64,000 nt of DNA, taken from Carnegiea gigantea (Eukaryota > Streptophyta > Magnoliopsida > Caryophyllales > Cactaceae). The notes beneath the pieces are model-generated. The model saw only the letters and a program-made list of their open reading frames with translations. It had not been told where the DNA came from and ran no database searches. Each line of letters begins with the position of its first letter. Position 1 is the first letter of the stretch. Made by a program: the position numbers and the translations under genes. The stretch spans positions 31,001 to 95,000 of the forward strand of contig JAKOGI010002190.1 in assembly GCA_029747015.1 (NCBI GenBank), in the 5' to 3' direction. This document shows, in pieces, positions 43,797 through 56,300 of this stretch.

Positions 43797-44499
43797 CTCC
43801 ATTACGGGAATATCAATTAAGATCACCTTATCGAGCGGACTTAAGAAGCCTTTTTGACTCCTGAGGTTCCTTCCCTAAAGGGCTTATTAGGGTTCTTCAA
43901 GGTTGGGGTTTTTTTGCTTCGCTTTGCCCCCTTCCCAGTGATTGGAGGGACTCGAGCCTATCTTGGGACCATATTAGGACCCGAGCTTGCCTTGGTCAGG
44001 TTGTTGCCTGGGTTAGTAGTGCCTCCTTTGTCAAGGTTTCCCTCCAAGTGGGAACTCGCTTGGGTTGGGGAACTCGCACCGGGTTACACGGCATAACCAT
44101 TGAGGGGCATGTCATAAAGGATGGCATTTGTTAAGAAGCCCTCCTCAAAGTTGTTCTGGCTAGCTCCAAGGCTGGCGACAGAGTTAGCTTGGGTGCACCA
44201 GACTTAGCGCGACACTTGTCGCTTCTGTGCTTGTTGCGCTTCAGGTTCTTGATCGCCTTCTTGTTAAGTGATTTGTCGGTCTTAGGGGTGAGCTTGCTTG
44301 CCCTTTCGAGGCCCCGCAGTGTTTCCATTGAATTTGACAGTGGAAACTCGGCAAGGATGGATCGTGATCCAATAGTGAAGACCACCTGCACATTCTTCCT
44401 TACCTGGAACGTACCGCGTTTGATCACGAAGATAACGGGAAGCCTGTTGAAGTTAATGGTGACTTGAGGTGCCATTGTTCCTTTCTGGAAAACACACAA
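43797..44499 (-). pseudogene. Tat leader with ORF remnant upstream of gag
   Basis: A minus-strand frame 44499-44131 starts about 75 bp after the primer-binding site and encodes a basic 122-residue protein (MAPQVTINFNRLPVIFVIKR at its real methionine, codon 9). The frame decays further downstream. Ogre-type elements have an extra ORF upstream of gag in this place; whether this is homologous could not be shown. The leader is cut at 43796 by the copia element and resumes at 33119-32643. Confidence 0.45.
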
Positions 44500-44573
44500 A
44501 ACACAAAAATGAAAGAAAGAAAAATAATAACATTAGCTAACATAATCAAATCGGAGATGAAAAGAAAATTAGT

Positions 44574-44598
44574 GTCCCACCGAGTGTACCAAAAATTA
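44574..44598 (-). other. Primer-binding site region of Tat element
   Basis: Immediately after the 5' LTR the minus strand reads TAATTTTTGGTACACTCGG followed by TGGGAC. Tat-type elements commonly have a TTTTGG-start tRNA-complementary site at this place. Which tRNA it matches was not resolved. Confidence 0.6.
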
Positions 44599-47253
44599 TG
44601 TTGAGTAAAAATTTAATAAACATAAACTATATGCACTACATAACTTTCCGGTGTACAAAGAAGTACATCGGTTTATTTTGGGTACAATCCTATTCAAGAG
44701 GATAAACCTCCTTAATTACGTCCCCCTCTTTAGGAGACCGCCTTTTGATTCCTACTCATTCTGTTTTTATTTTCTTTCTTTGCTTCATTTTGCGTTAATA
44801 AGACTTTATAAAATTTGGATCGACAATTATCATGTTTTTAACGTTGAATCGCCCGTATCCAAAACTTAATTACATCAGATAGTGGTCGTATACGCACCTT
44901 CTAGGAAGGGTGCTATACGTACACATTTTTCACGTGCAAGTTAGGAAGCGGATAATTTTATTTGATTTGAAATTTAGGTTGCACTCACTTTTTTGAGGGG
45001 GTCGGTTTTCATTTTGTAAGGCTTGGTTTTTGGTTATTTAAGCAGGCAAAGTGCAATCAACTCAAAAAAATTAACTTTTCGTGAAGAAGGGGGTGTCAGT
45101 ATAAGTTTGTTTGAGGATTTCGATTTATACTGAACCCGAAAATTTTATATCAAACTTCCTACGTATCCTTATTGGAATCAAGTCACCGTAATTCTAATCG
45201 ATACTAAACATTTTTTTTATTTTTCTCTTTACAGATTTTGGTTAAGGAGATGCATATAAAAGCTATTTCGATTTATCGTAAATCATCCAATTAACAACAT
45301 AATGACCCTGTACTCATTTTTCATATTGCCAAAAATTAACAATACCAACTTCATAAGTATCAACTTTTAATCCATTTACGCTTGGCTTCTTTTTTATTTA
45401 GCACACTAGAATACTCAAATTAATCCTTTAACTCCATGTTGGAGTTGTATGTCCAAATTAATTGAATATTCCCCTCCTGTCCTTTCTTTTCTTTGCTGTG
45501 AGAATCACACACGAGGTTCAAGCAGAGTGGTTTTGTTTTATTGGCAAGTACACACTTAAGCCGACCCAATCGGAACGACAACTGTTAGAATTTTTTATTT
45601 GCTTTGATTTTATCAAATTTTTTATGTACTTTGCCACAAATTAGAATTTGGAATAAAGTGGATAAGCTATATCCTCACAAGATTATGCTATCTTTCCACT
45701 GGAGTCATGCTTCCAGTCATCATTATCTATTATTGAGTTTTAGTTTATAAATACTGCCCCCATTTTTTTTTCTCTTACTCCCATTTACTGATGGGCATAG
45801 TATCCCCTTCCTTCACAGGTGAGACACTGATGCCCCTCAAAAGAAAAGAAAGCAATCTGTCAGACTTAATTAAAGTTTGTACATTCTGCAAATTGATAGA
45901 CTATTTTTCTCTTGCCTCTCTCCCATTTTGTCTTTTAGTGCTTTATACATGTTTGCAGGGCCTTGGATGAATTGACCTAAGTTACAGACCGTGAATCACT
46001 TTCACATAGCCCATTTGACTTTCTTTTAAAATAAAATAATAAAGCAGAAATTGTGTTTTTAACCACCATTTTTGGATAATGAACCTAGGAGCTCTACTCT
46101 TGATTTACTCATAGTGGGCTTTTAACTTTGTTCAAATAGAGAGACTCTCTTTTTTTTTTTTTAAAAGACCTTTATTCGCATTATTTTTTTTGAAGGCCTA
46201 GAATCTCCATAAGACGAGTAAAATTATGGCCAAAGACAAACAATTAAGTCTTTGTTCAATTATATCTCAGTACCCATGGACTCACTAGTTGCATTAAAAA
46301 TTTTCTTTTCAATGTCCAGCAGGATTTTAGGATTCGACAGGGTCTAGGAGATTTATAATTCCGGTAGGGTTCGTAATTTAATGATTCCGGCAGGAATCGT
46401 ATTCAAGCAGAATGTGCTTTCCTTTAGCAAGAACTGGGGATTGAGAGAAAAAAAAAATCCATAATCTTACAGGGAACTTAAATCAAATTCATTCTTCTAC
46501 AGTTGGAATTTCGAACTTTTTGCAACATGGTGGGCTTGCTTTTTTTTGATCAGCCATGGCTAACATTAAAACAAAGTGGGGGAAGGCTGTGGGAATGAGA
46601 TAGAAAGATATTGCTTTAAGCATCATATTAGTCTCTTTTTACCTTTAAATTTCAACTTGAACTCAGCATTGTTGGAGTAAGACCGCTTTTCTTTCTCCTT
46701 TTGTTTTCTTGTTCTTCGCTTTTGTATTCCGTTTCTCTCAGTCTGTGTCCTCTGTTTCCTTTTTTTTTTTGGTTCACCTCCGTCTCTTTTTTTTTTTTTT
46801 TTAAATCCCTTCCTCTATTTTCATCTCCTAGTTTTGTAGCAAAAGACCACTTAACTGTTGTAAGGAAGATGATGGGAACGTGGGGTACCCACTACCCCCC
46901 TTTTCCTCTCTACAACTACCCCAAATAAAAAAAAAAAAGGAAAATGGTGTTTGACTATTATGCAATTAAATGGAAGTTACCTTTCTCTTTTTTTGTTTTG
47001 ATGATACTTATGTAGGCAGAACATCACGTGGCCATGTTCCACAATTATCACGTTATATTTTTATTATTTTTTGTTTTGTGTGTATTTTCTATTTAGGTTG
47101 AGATTAGTTGTTTTGGACATACATACTTGCAAGGCTTTATTGGATTGTGTCCAAGTTATGGTGCCACTTTTTTTAATTCAAAAAAAAAGGAACCATACCA
47201 AATTTATCAATATTAATTTTGACTTGAACTTATTCAAAATTATACATTCAACA
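44599..47253 (-). repeat. 5' LTR of Tat element (right copy)
   Basis: The 2655-bp LTR is shorter than its partner through an internal loss near 44990. Because element transcription would start here, the promoter is expected on the minus strand in the 45-47 kb part; no specific box is claimed. Flanking DNA at 47254-47258 repeats GAGCT. Confidence 0.93.
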
Positions 47254-47258
47254 GAGCT

Positions 47259-48067
47259 ATCCGATTACCCTCTTGCTTTACATGAGATCAAGAAACAAAT
47301 TGAAAATAAGCAACAGATAAAGTAATCCTAAAGCATTATTCAAATTAGAACTATGCTTTGAGTTGGCCATAAGATTCAAGTAATCTCCTTCAATAATCAA
47401 ACAATGATATCCTACTTCCTAAGCCCTTCAAAGCTCAAAAATACATGCCTTAGCTTCCTCCACAGCCGGGTCTAAGAACCCAAGAGCTTACTCTACCGCA
47501 ACCCCCACCTACTTTTTGACCCAAAATATCTCCCAATACACATTCCTACAACCTCAAGTTCATTGAAGTTTTGCTTCTCCACACCACCCAGTGGTAGGCA
47601 CTAAGTAAATTGAAGAACTTGCCCTAACGCCTCTATTTTCTCCTTACTTGTAGTAAAGCTTTTAGCAAACTCGATGGCCCTTGAACCTAATCTAGAAAGG
47701 TCCAAATTTGGTTTACTAAAAATAAAATAGTTTAAGGTCTCCATATTTCCCACAATGCCACTACATAGTGACCCATCTCTATTGTGTCCAAGGTAGCAGC
47801 CAGCAGGCCCAGTTCCTCGAGTTAGCTCTTTCGATCACCACCACACTTCACACTAGTAAAAGCCATCCTCCCAGAGCCTGCTCAAATCTTGAGCACCAAA
47901 GGACACAAGAAGGAAAAATGTTCATCTGACACCTCCACTACCCCGCACATAGCACAAGACATAGCAAACATGTTAATCCATCGGGCAAGATTCGGCCTTG
48001 TGGCCAACGAATTCCTACAACCTTTCTAGCAAAACATTTTCATCTTAGGTGATAAACTTGATTTATG
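47259..48067 (-). mobile_element. LINE A, middle piece (zinc-binding region and RNase H)
   Basis: On the minus strand, 48020-47880 reads LARWINMFAMSCAMCGVVEV and DEHFSFLCPLV, the zf-RVT domain typical of plant L1-type elements. 47590-47330 gives RNase H (GVEKQNFNELEVVGM, then EVGYHCLIIEGDYLN). The end HVKQEGNRIA at about 47285-47259 breaks exactly at the GAGCT duplication of the Tat element and resumes at 17720. Numerous stops are present. Confidence 0.8.
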
Positions 48068-48072
48068 CAAGT

Positions 48073-49120
48073 TGATGAAGGTCACCCTATGGTCAACCAA
48101 GCTCAACCAACCCCTATAATCTAGAACCTACAAGCACTGAACCAGGAGGCTTCTTTTCCAAGTCCTTGCTTAGCCTGCTCATAAAGCCTATGATCTACTA
48201 TTTGATCCAATGAGAATCTGGGGATCATGACGTGTAACTTAGCTCATTTCCTAACTAACCCTACAACTATTAGATGATAAAAGTTGCCTTCACATTTTGA
48301 TGCTAACAAAGCAGCCAAGTCAGCACTTATGCCTAGTCCAGTTTAGAATGGCAATATTTTAGGAAGTCAACTTTGACTCCACCTTACTACACTATTTTGA
48401 CCACATTAAGGGTGAGAAAAGGTGTCAAAAAAGTTATCATTAGTTGTTCCAAAGTTGTAGAATCAGGCGCTCAAGGATCAGCTATTAACCGGCACACTTA
48501 TGGAGGAAATCCCCTTTAATCCAGTTGTTGCTTAGCTGCTTTCTACTTGCTAACTACCCAGGGAGTTCTCAAGGTTTGAAGCTACAACTTGCATTAATTG
48601 ACCATAATTAGTGAAGATAAGATGTTGTATTAGTTTGACACCTCAATAATAGAGATTACCAAATTGAATACGTATCAAGGATCAAGCTAAACTTGCTATT
48701 TAGGGGCTGATGTATTTGAACTTTATGTATTGTTTTTAGAATCAGATGTACTTTAGTTTTAGCCATTGTGAGAGGGAGTGAGGCTTCATTTAAAAGCCTA
48801 ATTCCGATGATGTAATACTCAGTTGTTACTCTATGAAAGTTGAGCATAGCTCTTTCTTTCAAAAATTCTCTCTAGGTTATCCGACAAACCAACCATTATA
48901 GGTGGTTTCTAGTGAGTCTTGGCTTACTAATTGGTGGCGTGCCTTATCCAATTTCTAACAAGGGCCCTGATTCTAGTTTGGTGGTGTGTCTTATCCAACT
49001 TGAATCAGTTTATGTGTTTCTTTGTGTTTCAATCCACTTAATCAGTTCTGTTGCTAATGTTTGTTTGAAGAGTTCTTGGTACCTTTTTCTCATCTCTTAT
49101 TCTTACCTAAATCTACACCA
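48073..49120 (+). repeat. 5' LTR of chromovirus
   Basis: The 1048-bp LTR begins TGATGAAGGTCACCC and ends CTACACCA. The following bases TTTGGTAGTAGAGTTT (49123 on) are a mutated form of the tRNA-Met complementary site. Confidence 0.9.
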
Positions 49121-49226
49121 TATTTGGTAGTAGAGTTTAGGCTACTCTCATAGGCCTGAAGCTTCAAACACAACCCTTTAACCCAAACACATTAGCGACA
49201 AAGAACTAGTTTACTCTTCGGGTAAG

Positions 49227-49870
49227 ATGAGTAGCAGCATGACCTTGGAAGAAAAGTTTAAGGCCTTGATGAACAATTATGAGCATCTAGAGAAGAAGAA
49301 AGAGTATCACAGAAAGCAACTTAGGGAGTCCCTCAAGAATAAAAAGAGAGTTTTGTAATCTGAAGCAGCAAGTTCCTCAGGTCAATCTCATAGAGAATCC
49401 GAAAGCTAAGAGAACCCTTTTGACACCCCTAGTGAGGATGATTTTACGCTAAGGATCAAAAGGAGTAAGAGGCATCATTAGCAGTCTAGCCATGATATCA
49501 AAATAGAAGTTCTTGAGTTTGAAGGGGGACTAGACCTTGATGAGTTTCTTGATTGGCTGCATACAGTTGAGGGAGTATTTGATTATAAAGACATTCCAGA
49601 AGATAAGAAGATCAAGCTAGTGGCCTTGAGAGTGAGGAAGTATGCATCACTTTGGTCGACTAACCTTTGTGCCGAGAGAGCCAAAAGAGGGAAGAGCAAG
49701 ATCAGAATTTGGGCTAAGATGAAGCCTAAGCTCAAAGCTAGGTTTTTACCCCCATCTTATCTTCAAGACACCTATGCTTAATTACATAGCTTGACTTAAG
49801 GGAACATGTCAATAGACGACTATACTCGAGTGTTTGAGAACCTTTTGATTATGTGTGACATATAAGAAAC
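49227..49870 (+). pseudogene. gag: Chromovirus gag
   Basis: From ATG 49227 the frame gives a charged start (LEEKFKALMNNYEHLEKKK). It then gives the gag core LDLDEFLDWLHTVEGVFDY, KKIKLVALRVRKYASLWS and ARFLPPSYLQDTYA, followed by SIDDYTRVFENLLIMCD. Stops at about 49357, 49407, 49480, 49780 and 49861 disable it. Gag would form the particle. Confidence 0.8.
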
Positions 49871-50039
49871 AGAAGATTACCTAGGTAGAGTATCAAGTTA
49901 TCCAGGAAGAAGAGGTGGAGTAAGGGAGAAAGATTTTTTTGATAGAAGAACAAAAAGGAAATGAGGTGGTTACTGCACCAGATGAGGGAAAAACGTTGGT
50001 GATCAGGAGAGCCCTCAATGTCCAGAGTGCCAAGGATGA

Positions 50040-50430
50040 GTAAAGGGAAAATATCTTCCACAGCAAATGCACCATCCCAGGTAAAGTCTACTCCTTGATC
50101 ATAGACAGTGGGAGCTATTCCAATGTAGCTTCTACTACCCTAATTGACAAGCTTGGGTTGCAAACTTTAGTGCTTCCACACCTTACTATATTCAGTGGCT
50201 CAACCAAGGTAAGGGTTTGTAAGTTAATTCTAGGTGCTTAGTTGCTTCTCTATTAGTAAAAGCTACTTTGATGAAGTATAGGGTGACATAATCCCCATGA
50301 ATGTATGTCATCTACTATTGGAAAGGCCCTGGTTGTTTAACAGGACGGTAACTCATGATGGGTATTTGAATGCTTATTCATTTACCAAGGACGAAAAGAA
50401 GATAGCTTTTTTCCCTCTAGCCACCCACTA
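50040..50430 (+). pseudogene. Chromovirus protease
   Basis: The frame reads GKVYSLIIDSGSYSNVASTT (50078-50140), with the active-site D-S-G intact. LIDKLGLQTLVLPHL follows. Later stops break the link to RT. Confidence 0.75.
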
Positions 50431-50559
50431 ATTAACTAAGAACAAACCACAAAAGAACCTAGACCAAACTGATCTCCTACTTACTTCATTGCAGCCAATC
50501 CTTATGGCCTCTCAACATGAGTATAGACCCATCAAAGGGTGGATACTTCAGTCCACCAT

Positions 50560-51850
50560 TGAAACTACAAAAACACAACCCCTTCACCCTAAGGTAATTA
50601 AAATCCTTAGCTAGAATGAGCATATATTTCTAGAAGAGATTCCACTAGGCTTACTACTTAAAAGATACATGAGATTTAGAGGCAGGTTGAGGAGCTTTTA
50701 GTCAAGCGAATGGTCAGAGAGAGCCTTAATCCCTGTGCAGTGCCAGCACTTCTTATTCTTAAGAAAGATGGGAGCATGAGAATGTGTGTTGACAGTAGGG
50801 CTATCAATAAAATAACCATCAAATATAGGCATCCAATCCCCAGGGTAGAAGATATATTGGATGCGTTTTATGGCTTAAGGGTGTTTTCTAAGGTGGATTT
50901 GAGGAGTGGATACTATCAGATCAGGATAAGAGAGGTAGATGAATGAAAGGTTATGAGTAGATGGTCATGCCCTTTGGACTGTCTAATGCACCCAGTACAT
51001 TGATGAGGCTCACGAATCAAGTGTTCAAGCCATTTATTAGGAGATTTATTGTTGTATACTTAGATGACATCCTAATATACAACAAAACTAAAGAGGAGTA
51101 CCTAAATTATCTCCATTAAGTGATCTAGATCCTAGAAAAGGAGAAATTATATGGCAATCTCAAGAAGTGAACCTTCTTTAGTTATGAGGTCACATTCCTT
51201 AGGATATATAGTCACTGCTAATGAACTCCATGTAGATGAAAGCAAGATGGAGGCAATTAGGAACTGGCTAGTTCCTAAGAGTGTCCATGATGTGGGGAGC
51301 GTCCATGGGCTAGCATCATTCTACAGAAGGTTTATCAAGAACTTTAGTACCATCATGTCACCCATGACTGAAGTTATTAAAGGAAGTTCTTTCTAGTGGA
51401 CTTCAAAGGCTCAACAAGCCTTTGAGGAAATCAAGAGCAAGCTGACTCAGATATCAGTGCTGCCATGCTTTGAGAAAGTATTTGAGGTTAAGTGTAATGC
51501 GTCAGGGGTAGGCATTAGAGGAGTTCTAACCAAGGAAGGCATACCTTTGGCCTTTTTTAGTGAGAAGCTATGTGACTCCTAAAGGAAATACTCCATCTAT
51601 GATAAGAAATTCTATGCAATTATCAGGTGCTTAGAGTATTGAAGCCACTACCCCATTGCTCAAGAGTTTATTCTTTATTCAAACCATAAAGCATTGAAGT
51701 ATATCCAGGGACAACATAAGCTCAGTGCCCGGTATGTCAAATGAGTAGAGTATCTGCAGGCTTTTTATTTCACAATCTAGAACAAATTAGATAGACTAAA
51801 TCAAGGAGCTAATGCATTATCCAGGAGATACCTTTTCCTATTTCATCTTG
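50560..51850 (+). pseudogene. pol: Chromovirus reverse transcriptase and RNase H
   Basis: Blocks in order: [20 protein letters not shown] and [15 protein letters not shown] (50710-50830), [17 protein letters not shown] (50875-50930), the active site [11 protein letters not shown] (51052-51085), and FYRRFIKNFSTIMSPMT (51320-51370). RNase H follows with VKCNASGVGIRGVLTKEG (51487-51540) and YDKKFYAIIRCLEY. At least six stops or shifts interrupt the frame. Confidence 0.85.
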
Positions 51851-51859
51851 AAACCTATG

Positions 51860-53105
51860 TTTTGGGTTTTGACCATCTCAAGTCCTTGTATGAACATGAT
51901 GAGGACTTCAAGGAGCTGCACGAGAGTTATAAACAGAAGCCTAAGGGAGATTATCTAATTCAGAATAGGTATTTGTTCAAGGGAACAAGGCTGTGTGGTC
52001 CCAAGTGTGGAAAAAGGGCATTACTGATTAGAAAAGTCTACGGAGGGCCTTTAATAGGCCATGATGATGAAAATAAGATGACAATTATGCTCAAGGATCA
52101 TTATTACTAGCCTAGCATGTCCAAGGATGTTCAAGGCCTCATTAAGACGTGTGCTACTTGCCAAGTGGCAAAGAGTTAGTCTTTGCCTCAAGGGCTCTAT
52201 ACACCTTTACCAGTTACACAAGGCCCTTAGACAAATATAAGTATGGACTTTGTGTTGAGCTTGCCAAGAACACAAAGGGGTAAGGATTCAGTCTTTGTGG
52301 TTATGGAGAGGTTCTCAAATATGGCACACTTTATAGCCTGTTCAAAGACCAATTATGCCACACATGTTGCTAAACTCTGCTTTAAGGAAGTTATGAGGCT
52401 TCATGGGATCTCTAAGTCTATTGTATCATATAGGGATACCACGTTCTTCAGCCACTTCTGGATCACACTTTGGAAAAAGTTAGGGACAAAGCTCAAGTTT
52501 AGCACCACTTGCTATCCTCAAACTGATGGGCATACTGAAGTTACCAATAGTACTCTTGGAGCCCTCATGAGGGAATTAATCAGAACTCATGCCAAGGCTT
52601 GGGACTTTTTATTACCCTATGAGGAGTTCGCTTACAACAAAGCTCCTCTTAATTCAATTGGCATGTCTCCATTCAAGATAGTGTATGGAATTGAACCTCT
52701 AACTTCAAGAGACCTAGCACTAAGAGCATTAGAAGGCAAGCCTAGTGTGGAGGCTGAAAGGAGAGTCAAGGAAATCTAGGAGTTGCATGACAAGGTGAGA
52801 GAGAAGATTGAATAAAGCAATGCTGGCTACCCGTCCAGTGCAAATAAGCATAGAAAGAAGGTTGTCTTTTAGCCAAGAGACCTTGTATGGGTTCAATTGA
52901 GAAAGGAAAGATTCCCACAAAAGAGAAGGTCCAAGCTGAACCCAAGAGTAAATGGTCCATTTGATGTTCTAAAAAGAGTCAACAACAATGCCTATAAGGT
53001 AGAGTTACCAGGAGATTATGCGGTTTTAGCCACCTTTAATGTGGCATATCTCAGCCCCTATTTGGAAGACGAACCCCTTGAGAATTTGAGGCTAAATCCT
53101 CTTTA
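51860..53105 (+). pseudogene. int: Chromovirus integrase
   Basis: The zinc-binding part includes HLKSLYEHDEDFKELHES and CATCQVAK (52150-52175). The core reads SMDFVLSLPRTQRGKDSVFV, SYRDTTFFSHFWITLWKKLG and YPQTDGHTEVTNSTLG (first D, second D and E present). The C-terminal block 52897-53102 reads [20 protein letters not shown] and [20 protein letters not shown], as in CRM/Reina-type integrases. A clear chromodomain was not seen. Stops at 52172, 52228, 52777, 52813 and 52870. Confidence 0.85.
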
Positions 53106-53117
53106 ATAAAGGGAGGA

Positions 53118-54135
53118 TGATAGAGATCACCCTCTGGCCAACCAAGCTTAACCAACCCCTACAATCCAAAACCAACAAGTATTGGTCTAGGTGGCTTCTT
53201 TTCTAGGTCCTTGCTTAGCTGATAATCCAAGGCTGTTCTCAAAGCGTGTAATCTGCTATTTGATCCAGTGCAAATGTGAGGATCATGAAGTGTAACTTAG
53301 CTCATTTTCTAGCTAACCCAATAGCTATTAGATGATAAAATTTGCCCTCATATTTTGATGCCAACAAAGCAGCCCAGTCAGCACCTATGCCCACTTCAGT
53401 CCAAAATGACAGTATTTTGGGAAGTCATTTTGACTCCACCTTATAGCACACTTTTGGCCAAATTAAGGACGAGAAAAGGCATCAAAAAAGTTATCATTAG
53501 TGGCCCCAAAGGTGCAGAATCATGCCCTCAAGGATAAGCTATTAACTAGCAACTTATTGAGGAAATTCCCTTTAATCCACTAGTTGCTTAGCTGCTGCCA
53601 CTTGCTAACTACCTGGGGAGTTCTCAAGGTTTGAAGTTGTAACTTGCATCCATTGACCATCACTAGGGGAGCTAATATGTTACATTGGTTTGACACCTCA
53701 ACAATGCAGATTAACAAACTGAATAGGTGTCAAGGATCAAGCTAAACTTGCTATTTAAGGGCTAATGAATTTGAACTTTGTTTACTGTTTTTAGAAACAA
53801 GTATACTTTAGTTTTAGCTGTCGTGAGTGGGAGCGAAAGCCTAATTCTGATGATGTAATACTTAGTTGTTATTGTGTGAAAGTTAAGCATAACTCCTACA
53901 AACCGGTTATTGTAGGTGGTGATCTAGTGAGTCTTTGCGCTAATTGGTGGTGTGTCTTATCCAATTTGCAATTAAAGGACCTAATTCTAGTTTGGTGGTG
54001 TGTCGTATCTAAGCTTGAATCAGTTAATGTGTTTCTTTGTGTTTCAATCCACTTATTCAGTTCTGTTGCTAGTGTTTGGTTAAAAATTTCCAGGCATCTT
54101 CTTCTCATCTCTTGTTCTTGCCTAAATCTACATCA
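53118..54135 (+). repeat. 3' LTR of chromovirus
   Basis: The 1018-bp LTR begins TGATAGAGATCACCC directly after the polypurine tract and ends CTACATCA before the target duplication CAAGT. It lacks or has gained short segments relative to the 5' copy, notably near 53210-53250. Confidence 0.9.
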
Positions 54136-54140
54136 CAAGT

Positions 54141-56300
54141 AGACTTCAGAGCTTTTTCATCACAAATAAGATAAAGCAGACTTTACCTTAAATTTCATAG
54201 AAGCATGAATATGTCATATCAATCTATCAAAAGGCCATAACTGTCATAATGAAATTTGCATAATAAATTCAAAATCACATGACAACACCCTAAGTTCTGA
54301 TCAACGGAGTCACTCTTCTTAGCATTTTTCCACCATAGTTTAATAAGAGAAATTAGTTTAAAAGAAAAAGCTATAGTAATCTATCATAAGTCCCAAACAT
54401 TAAGCTCATCTCCACTGCCCACATTCCAATGAGACCTATTCTCGACCACTCCCTTATCCCCTAAATACTCCTCTAAATGGAATTAGGCCTCGAATTATAA
54501 TAGAATCTCCCAGATTAAGCCTAGAAAATATTTTGATTTCAATGCTTTGCCAACTAGAGAACCACGATCCTAAATCAACTTCCATAACCACTTAGTAAGC
54601 ATGACATCATTACTGATCGCCAAGTCCCGAAACCTAAACCCACCATTACACTTGCAATCATATAATTTATCCTCACCAACCTAATGAACTTTCCTTTTGT
54701 TAACACTATTGGTTCACTAGAAATGATTAATAATTGATTGGATAGATTGACAAAAGGTACCTGACAATTCAAAGATGTTCATTGCATATGTAGCAATTGC
54801 ATAGACCATGACCTTTAGAGCTTCTACCCACCTGCCTATGAAATCAATCTATCTACCTAATTAGATAAGCCCTTTGCAGCTTAATCCTTGATGAACACAA
54901 AATGATCTTGTTTCGATCACCCACATGAGTTGGCAACCCAAGATAGTAATTGAACACATCAACTGCCAACACCTAACCCATCTACAATTTGATCTCGCCT
55001 CTCTAGTGAAATTCCTGTATCAAAACAAACATTAGTTTTCTGGTGCTTTACCTTTTAGCTAGAATCCTAAGCATAATGACCAATACTATCCTGAACTACA
55101 TGAATTTGTAGTGGATCAACTTTGTAGAAAATAAGTGAGCTATCTATAAAAAGAAGATGGAAGATAGGAGAAGTAGAAGAAGAAACTTTATGGTAATTAA
55201 GCATAATGACCAATACTATCCTAAACTACATGAATTTATAGTGGATCAACTTTGCAGAAAATAAGTGAGCTATCTGTAAAAAGAAGATGGAAGATAGGAG
55301 AAGTAGAAGAAGAAACTTTATGGCCAACCAATTACCCAGACTCGACAATCTAATTCAATAAACTAAAAAGGTTTTGCATATATTAGAAATAGAAAAAGGA
55401 TCACCTTGCCAGAACCCATTGACAGTCTCACAAAACCACATGTATGCCTATTGACCATGAAAGGAAAACTATGTTGACTCTACAAACCTTATAACTAGAT
55501 CAACCCGACAATGAAAAAAGCCTAAATGAAGCATAATATGATGCAAAAAAGACCATTCAACATGGTTGTAGGCCTTGGGCTATGTCCAACTTTATCACAT
55601 TATTACCATTATTAGTAATAAGCCTTCTCGTGGTGAAATCAATTTGACTGAATATTCATTGAATGAAACACCTACAAAGCCACTATAAGTATTATTGACA
55701 ATAAGACTTCCGAGGATGAAAGTGCTTTGACTCTCTGAACTAATCTCAGATTCAAGAGCTTTAGCCAATTAATAATCACCTTCGTGCTAACGTATAGACC
55801 ATATTATATATCCCAATAGGTTTGAAGTCAGTCATGACACAATGGTTGGATTTCTTAGGGATTAAAGCAACATTGGTTATGATTAAATCTTTTGGTATAG
55901 GATAACCCCCCCAAAAAAAGCCAAAGCAGCATAAGCAACATCTTTATCGATAATAACCTAGAGTTTTTAAAAAATGAAAAAAATGAGACCATCAAGCCTA
56001 GGGGCCTACTTGGTTGCATCTAATTGGGAGCTCAAGTACTTCCTCCTTAGTATAGCCAATGCATGGTGACTGATTCATAGGCTCTATCACATTTGCTGGA
56101 CATAAGTGAAGAACTTCATCCATATCCACCGAGAAAACTTTTCCAAAATAATGTACTGCATACCTTTAATGACATCAATAACTTGGAAGTGGATCCCATG
56201 CTCATCTTCCAACTCCTCCACCTTGAGCTTGACTTGGAGTCTCAAATCATTTGGAGGCTAAGCGTAGGAAGAGAGTCAAGGAGGCTAAGGGCAAAAACTT
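54141..56300 (-). mobile_element. LINE A, upstream piece (reverse transcriptase)
   Basis: On the minus strand the RT core reads DMDEVLHLCPANV and NQSPCIGYTKEEVLEL (56130-56030), SESQSTFILGSLIVNNTYSG (55740-55670), VIKLDIAQAYNHVEWSFLHH (55600-55540) and HLLFTDSSLIFCKVDPL (55300-55120). The family active site F-A-D-D appears as F-T-D-S. Weaker matches run to 54141, where the frame is cut by the chromovirus insertion and continues at 48067. No endonuclease domain was found upstream, so the element is either 5'-truncated or too decayed to see. Confidence 0.8.
55071..55323. repeat. 130-bp tandem duplication in LINE A RT
   Basis: Two copies start GCATAATGACCAATACTATC at 55071 and 55201. They run through AAATAAGTGAGCTATC and end with AAACTTTATGG at 55193 and 55323. 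A few substitutions separate them. The unit covers the region around the RT active-site block and its length is not a multiple of three. Confidence 0.9.

Larger units (their letters stand above)
17726..47253 (-). mobile_element. Tat-lineage Ty3/gypsy LTR retrotransposon (29.5 kb including a nested copia element)
   Basis: The element runs on the minus strand. It starts TGTTGAATG at 47253 and ends CTCAACA at 17726. Perfect 5-bp target duplications GAGCT flank it at 17721-17725 and 47254-47258. LTRs are 17726-21039 and 44599-47253. Order along the minus strand: primer-binding site, leader, gag, protease, RT, RNase H, a second archaeal-type RNase H, integrase, an antisense gene, polypurine tract. 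The second RNase H marks the Tat branch (Ogre, Retand and relatives). Without the nested copia element it would be about 18.9 kb. All its genes have stops, so it can move only with help from others, if at all. Confidence 0.93.
48073..54135 (+). mobile_element. Chromovirus-type Ty3/gypsy retrotransposon (6.06 kb) inserted in LINE A
   Basis: It has perfect 5-bp duplications CAAGT at 48068-48072 and 54136-54140. LTRs are 48073-49120 and 53118-54135, TG...CA, with about 85-90% likeness and several indels. A degenerate tRNA-Met primer site follows the left LTR, and a polypurine tract AAAGGGAGGA (53108-53117) precedes the right one. Gag, protease, RT, RNase H and integrase are in gypsy order on the plus strand, all with stops. 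The integrase region MDFVLSLPRTQRGKDSVFVV and the C-terminus point to a chromovirus of the CRM or Reina kind. Confidence 0.93.
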
